A stretch of 9,790 nt of DNA, taken from Flavobacteriales bacterium UBA7382. Its GTDB lineage: Bacteria; Bacteroidota; Bacteroidia; Flavobacteriales_D; Sanyastnellaceae. The stretch is taken from the NCBI GenBank assembly GCA_002469765.1, contig DKNS01000184.1, positions 1,758 to 11,547 on the forward strand, given 5' to 3'. The notes beneath the pieces are model-generated. The model saw nothing but the letters and a program-made list of their open reading frames with translations. It ran no database searches and was not told the DNA's origin. This document shows positions 6,140-9,790 of the stretch, piece by piece; within the stretch, counting starts at the first letter, position 1, and the number at the start of each line of letters is the position of its first letter. Made by a program: the position numbers and the translations under genes.

Positions 6140-9100
6140 ATGCTGCAATCGGTTCCCATCCAAACCCGCCTCGCATTGAGCCCACGAGCCTCGGTGTTCC
6201 GAACGATGGTGTGGGTGGCGTGCTTGCTGGGCCTCGGCCCTGCCACTTGGGCCCAGGACTGGATCCCCAACGAAGGCCAATGGGACGCGCCTGTGCAGAT
6301 GCGGGCCGACTGGGCTGGGGGCATCACGTGGATGGAAGACCAAGGGATGGCGGTGTGGGTGGCCGGCGAGGGCTACGACGAGCTTTGGGCCCACGGGGAC
6401 GAAAAAACCGGGGCCCTGGACGCCTCCGACCCCAATGCGACCCTGCACAGCCACGCGTGGCGCATCCATTGGGAGGGCAGCCAGCCGCATCCCACGCGAC
6501 AAACGCTGACCGAGGCTGGGCACAAAGTCAATTACTACCTAGGAAACGACCCCAACCGGTGGGCCGAGGGCCTTGTGCCGTCCACCCGATTCAAGTTGCT
6601 GGACGTTTGGCCAGGGATCGATTTGCGTGTAGGCCCCCGTTCCCCGGGCGATCGAGCTGACTTGCCTGGACCGGGCTGGAAGGAGGATTGGATTGTCCAA
6701 CCTGGCGCCGACCTGACCGCGCTGACCGTGCGCCACGAAGGCGTGGACTTGACCATGCAAGCCGACGGGAGCCTGACGTTCCAGCTAGGCACCACGGCAG
6801 AGGCCCGGTGGGGCAGGCCTTACGCCTACCAGGACGTGGACGGTTCGTTGCGCGAGGTGGACGTCGCCTATGTGGTGGAGGGCTCATCCGTGTCCTTTGC
6901 CGTGGGCGACCACGATCCTGGCCACCCCTTGGTCATCGACCCCGACATCGTGTTCGCCACCTACATCGGCGCTACACAGAGCAACTGGGGCTTCACGGCG
7001 GCTTACGACGACGAGGCGCGGGCCTTGGGTGGCACTGCGCTTTGGAACGGGAACATGGAGGAGTACCCGACGACGGCAGGCGCGATTTCCACGGGCATGA
7101 CGTTCGCCTCTGGGCCTTTCGACTGCGGGTTCTCCGTCTTTTCGGCGGACGGGACTGCGCTGGAGTACAGCACGGTCTTCGGGGGCGGTGCCCTGGACGT
7201 GCCTTCGAGCATCGTCTCGGACAGCCAAGGCGCCATCTACATCCTCGGCACCACAGGCGCGGCGGATTTCCCAACCACCGACGGTGCGTTCGACACGAGC
7301 TACAACAACGGTCCTTCTGTCAATTTGGATGCCTGTTGCAACTATCCTGGTGGCGGTGGATTGTCCAACGGGGCCAGCTTGTTTGTGATGCGGTTCAGCG
7401 ACGTGGATGCGGGCTGCACGCTGGAGGCATCCACGTTCATTGGCGGGTCGGCGGGCCCCTCAGGTGTGAACCGCGGCGATTTCTTGAATTACAACTACGG
7501 CGACGTGTTCCGAGGGGAAATCAACGTCGATGCCGACGACAAACCTTGGGTGGCCAGCGTCACGGGGGCGGACAACTTTCCTCAAGTGAACTCGCCGAGT
7601 CCGGCCTTCGGCGGCGGCTCAACAGACGCGGTCGTTTTCCGGCTCTCGCAAGACCTCAGCACGTTGGAATTTTCGACTTTCCTGGGAGGGAACGGGGAGG
7701 ACGCGGCGTACGGCATACAATTCACGCCCGGTGGGGAGCCGGTGGTGTGCGGCGGCACGTCGTCAGGCAACTTTCCGACGCTGGCCAACGCCGACGACGA
7801 TTCGTTTGGGGGCGTGTGCGACGGGTTTGTGGTCCGTTATCCGACGGGCGGAGGGGCGCCGTCGGGGGCGACGCTGTTTGGGACCAACGACTATGACCAG
7901 GCGTACTTTGTCCAGGTCGACCCCATCAGTCAAGTGTACATCTATGGCCAAAGCATCGGAGGCAAACCCATCACCGCCGGCACGTACGATGAGAGTCCTA
8001 CCGCAGGGCAGTTTGTGGCATGTTTCACGCCGGCGCTGGACGATTTGGTGTGGCACACGCGGGTGGGCGACCCCAACAACTTTAACAGCATCGACATCAG
8101 TCCCACGGCCTTCCTTGTGAGCGATTGCGGAGAGTTGTACATGAGCGGTTGGGGCGGTGCCACCAACAACTCAAGCCCATTCATTTTCACGTCTGGGACC
8201 AGCGGCATGCCGTTGACGGGGGAGGGCTACCAGTTGGACACGGACAACTCGGACTTTTGGCTGGGGGTGATGGACCCCGGGGGTGTCGACTTGAATTATG
8301 CGACCTATTTCGGGGGTGACGAGAGCAACGAGCACGTCGACGGCGGCACCTCGCGATTTGACAAAGACGGCACGGTCTACCAAGCCATGTGCGCGGGTTG
8401 CGGGGGAAACAGCGACTTGCCCACGACGCCTGGGGCGTGGAGCTCCACCAACGACAGCCCCAATTGCAACCTGGGGGTGTTCAAGTTTGAGTTGGGAGAG
8501 CTGAATGTGGGCATCGACGTGGCCACCCAGGGGGTGCTTTGCGACGGGCTAGACGTGGAGTTCGACAACACGTCCACGGCGGGGTACAATTACCTTTGGA
8601 CCTTCGACGACAACCAGGTTAGCACAGAGTACGAGCCGATCCACACGTTCCCAGGACCCGGGTCGTACGAGGTCATCTTGACGGTGACCGACCCGACAGG
8701 ATGCTTGGAGCCGGTGGACGCCAATCTGGAGGTGAATATCCAAACGCCACCCAACCCCAACATCATGCCCATTGAGCCGCTGTGCGCAGGCGAGGCGGTG
8801 GAGTTGATTGCGAACGGATCGCCTGATTTGGTGTGGACTGCGAACGCATTCATGCAGGACGTGACCCAAGCTGTTCAAGTCTTTGAGCCCCCTTTGGGCA
8901 CCTCTATTTACAGCGTGACGGACCTGAATGAATGCGGTGAGGGGAGCGCGTCCATCGAGGTGAATGTGCAGCAAGTGGTGGCCAATGTGATTCCCGGAAA
9001 CGCTGAGATTTGCTTGGGTGATGAAGTGACGCTCATCGCGGAAGGCGCGGCGAACGTCCAGTGGTTCCCGGTGGTGGGGCTCGACAACGCCAACGCCATT

Positions 9101-9790
9101 GCCGTGCAAGCTTCCCCGACGCAGAGCGTGACTTACAACGTGCTTCTCACGGACGATTTGGGTTGTTCTGATGAAGCGAGCGTGTCCATCACGGTGGTGC
9201 CTGCGCCGCCGGGAGGCCAAACCTACCCGACCGAGAGCATCTGCGACGGATTTGGATTGCAGTTGCCCGGGGCGGAAGGCGACCAATGGTTGTGGAGCCC
9301 GGCACAATTTGTGAACGACGCCAGCTTGCAATTCCCGTACGCCTCGCCCGAGGAGACGACCACATTCAGCGTGGCCATCGCCAACGTATGCGGCATCGGA
9401 ACGGACGAAATGACGGTGGAGGTTCGGGTGCCGGAAGCCTACGCCAGCGAAGACGGCGGGATGTGCCGAGGCCAATCCTTCGAAGTGTCTGCCGCAGGGA
9501 ACGACCCCAACTCGACGTTCCAATGGCAGCCCTCGGAACTTGTGGTTTCGGCCGGGAGCGGCAGCACGTCCGTGTTCCCCAATTTCACCCAGACGTTCAC
9601 GGTATTTGTCACGGACAGCGAGGGATGCACGGCGAGCGACGACGTGACGGTGTACGTGACCCAGCCCCCGTTCATCGAAGCCGGACCGGACCGCGAGGTG
9701 TCCTGGTTGGATGAGGTTCGGCTCCTGGGCAGCACCGCAGGCACGGGCGCGCACTGGACCCCGGCTGAGAACGTCGATTGCGACACCTGC
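6140..9790 (+). CDS. Giant exported protein with DUF7948-like N-terminus, propeller-like, PKD and Ig-like repeats, 3' end outside window
   Basis: One uninterrupted frame of 1217 codons reaching the right edge with no stop. Residues 1-38 form a signal peptide (Arg at 10, 16, 21; hydrophobic core VWVACLLGLGPATWA; cleavage probably after A38). Residues 40-268 match the Bacteroidota domain with N-E-G-Q-W (44-48), NYYLGNDPNRW (from 131), WPGIDLRV (157-164) and a closing PLVIDP (263-268). About 270-785 is a Gly/Asp-rich stretch with recurring 'STF-GG' and 'G-x-NFP-T' units (YSTVFGGG, FSTFLGGNGEDAAYGI, NYATYFGGDE), like SBBP-type beta-propeller blades. A PKD domain follows at about 788-870 (YLWTFDDN, HTFPGPGSYEVILTVTD), then Ig-like modules to the edge. 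Such proteins are usually cell-surface or secreted adhesin-like cargo of the type IX system with a C-terminal sorting domain, which would lie beyond the window and cannot be confirmed. Alternative starts GTG 6194 and ATG 6206 keep a shorter signal peptide. Substrate or partner unknown. Confidence 0.88.
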   Translation, partial: MLQSVPIQTRLALSPRASVFRTMVWVACLLGLGPATWAQDWIPNEGQWDAPVQMRADWAGGITWMEDQGMAVWVAGEGYDELWAHGDEKTGALDASDPNATLHSHAWRIHWEGSQPHPTRQTLTEAGHKVNYYLGNDPNRWAEGLVPSTRFKLLDVWPGIDLRVGPRSPGDRADLPGPGWKEDWIVQPGADLTALTVRHEGVDLTMQADGSLTFQLGTTAEARWGRPYAYQDVDGSLREVDVAYVVEGSSVSFAVGDHDPGHPLVIDPDIVFATYIGATQSNWGFTAAYDDEARALGGTALWNGNMEEYPTTAGAISTGMTFASGPFDCGFSVFSADGTALEYSTVFGGGALDVPSSIVSDSQGAIYILGTTGAADFPTTDGAFDTSYNNGPSVNLDACCNYPGGGGLSNGASLFVMRFSDVDAGCTLEASTFIGGSAGPSGVNRGDFLNYNYGDVFRGEINVDADDKPWVASVTGADNFPQVNSPSPAFGGGSTDAVVFRLSQDLSTLEFSTFLGGNGEDAAYGIQFTPGGEPVVCGGTSSGNFPTLANADDDSFGGVCDGFVVRYPTGGGAPSGATLFGTNDYDQAYFVQVDPISQVYIYGQSIGGKPITAGTYDESPTAGQFVACFTPALDDLVWHTRVGDPNNFNSIDISPTAFLVSDCGELYMSGWGGATNNSSPFIFTSGTSGMPLTGEGYQLDTDNSDFWLGVMDPGGVDLNYATYFGGDESNEHVDGGTSRFDKDGTVYQAMCAGCGGNSDLPTTPGAWSSTNDSPNCNLGVFKFELGELNVGIDVATQGVLCDGLDVEFDNTSTAGYNYLWTFDDNQVSTEYEPIHTFPGPGSYEVILTVTDPTGCLEPVDANLEVNIQTPPNPNIMPIEPLCAGEAVELIANGSPDLVWTANAFMQDVTQAVQVFEPPLGTSIYSVTDLNECGEGSASIEVNVQQVVANVIPGNAEICLGDEVTLIAEGAANVQWFPVVGLDNANAIAVQASPTQSVTYNVLLTDDLGCSDEASVSITVVPAPPGGQTYPTESICDGFGLQLPGAEGDQWLWSPAQFVNDASLQFPYASPEETTTFSVAIANVCGIGTDEMTVEVRVPEAYASEDGGMCRGQSFEVSAAGNDPNSTFQWQPSELVVSAGSGSTSVFPNFTQTFTVFVTDSEGCTASDDVTVYVTQPPFIEAGPDREVSWLDEVRLLGSTAGTGAHWTPAENVDCDTC
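8753..9790 (+). repeat. Four and a half Ig-like protein modules of about 75 residues
   Basis: After the PKD domain the giant protein repeats a module that opens with 'C-x-G' and closes with a Cys near 'D-x-x-G-C' followed by a beta strand. The Cys pairs are 882/932, 958/1009, 1035/1084 and 1109/1163, so the first Cys recur every 74-77 residues and pairs are 49-54 apart, which would suit one disulfide per module. A fifth module begins near residue 1177 (AGPDREVSWLDEV); it has W instead of the first Cys and carries WTPAENVDCDTC at the edge. Confidence 0.65.

Noticed and set aside
4547..6523. A 658-codon minus-strand open frame running antisense across gpsA and into glyQS
   Set aside because: It crosses two well-supported genes (gpsA, and glyQS in another frame), has no recognisable motif, and its His/Arg/Ala-rich composition is what the antisense strand of GC-rich coding DNA gives.
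6688..7896. Plus-strand frame of 402 codons inside the giant protein gene
   Set aside because: Arg/Gly-rich product in a shifted frame; the other frame is open for more than 1200 codons with a signal peptide and recognisable domains.
8549..9754. Minus-strand frame of 401 codons opposite the PKD and Ig-like region
   Set aside because: It is antisense to clear PKD and Ig-like modules and rich in His/Arg/Val as expected for a shadow frame.

Overview
The window looks like chromosomal DNA from a GC-rich member of the Bacteroidota. The evidence is an open-ended gene for a giant exported protein of the type IX secretion cargo style (signal peptide, 'NEGQW' N-terminal domain, propeller-like repeats, PKD and Ig-like modules), promoter-like boxes of the Bacteroidota form TAnnTTTG, and a GpsA and a single-chain GlyRS of the form usual in that phylum. 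No phage, transposon, CRISPR or RNA gene is visible, and no gene-free stretch exceeds about 130 bases.

Layout. Bases 1-386 (minus) are the 5' part of a gene for a small exported protein with 20-residue repeats; the gene runs off the left edge. It overlaps the end of a PLP-dependent sulfur amino acid enzyme of the cystathionine gamma-synthase/methionine gamma-lyase family (383-1639, minus). Across a 132-base AT-rich divergent region with repeated operator-like sequences lies an Lrp/AsnC regulator (1772-2209, plus), the obvious candidate controller of the PLP enzyme. Next comes a minus-strand pair, glycyl-tRNA synthetase (3457-4989) followed by phosphoglycerate kinase (2234-3460), joined by an ATGA stop/start overlap. 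A second divergent region separates this pair from gpsA (5084-6070, plus), which makes the sn-glycerol-3-phosphate for phospholipid synthesis. The rest (6140-9790) is one uninterrupted plus-strand frame for the giant surface or secreted protein, which continues past the right edge.

Most of the window is housekeeping or ordinary metabolism. The points worth a second look are: two plus-strand genes whose TAnnTTTG-like box sits exactly 5 nt before the ATG, suggesting leaderless mRNAs; the operator-like repeats between the Lrp gene and the PLP enzyme; the small repeat protein translationally overlapped with that enzyme; and the regular cysteine-paired modules of the giant protein. I do not see firm evidence for a wholly new multi-gene system.
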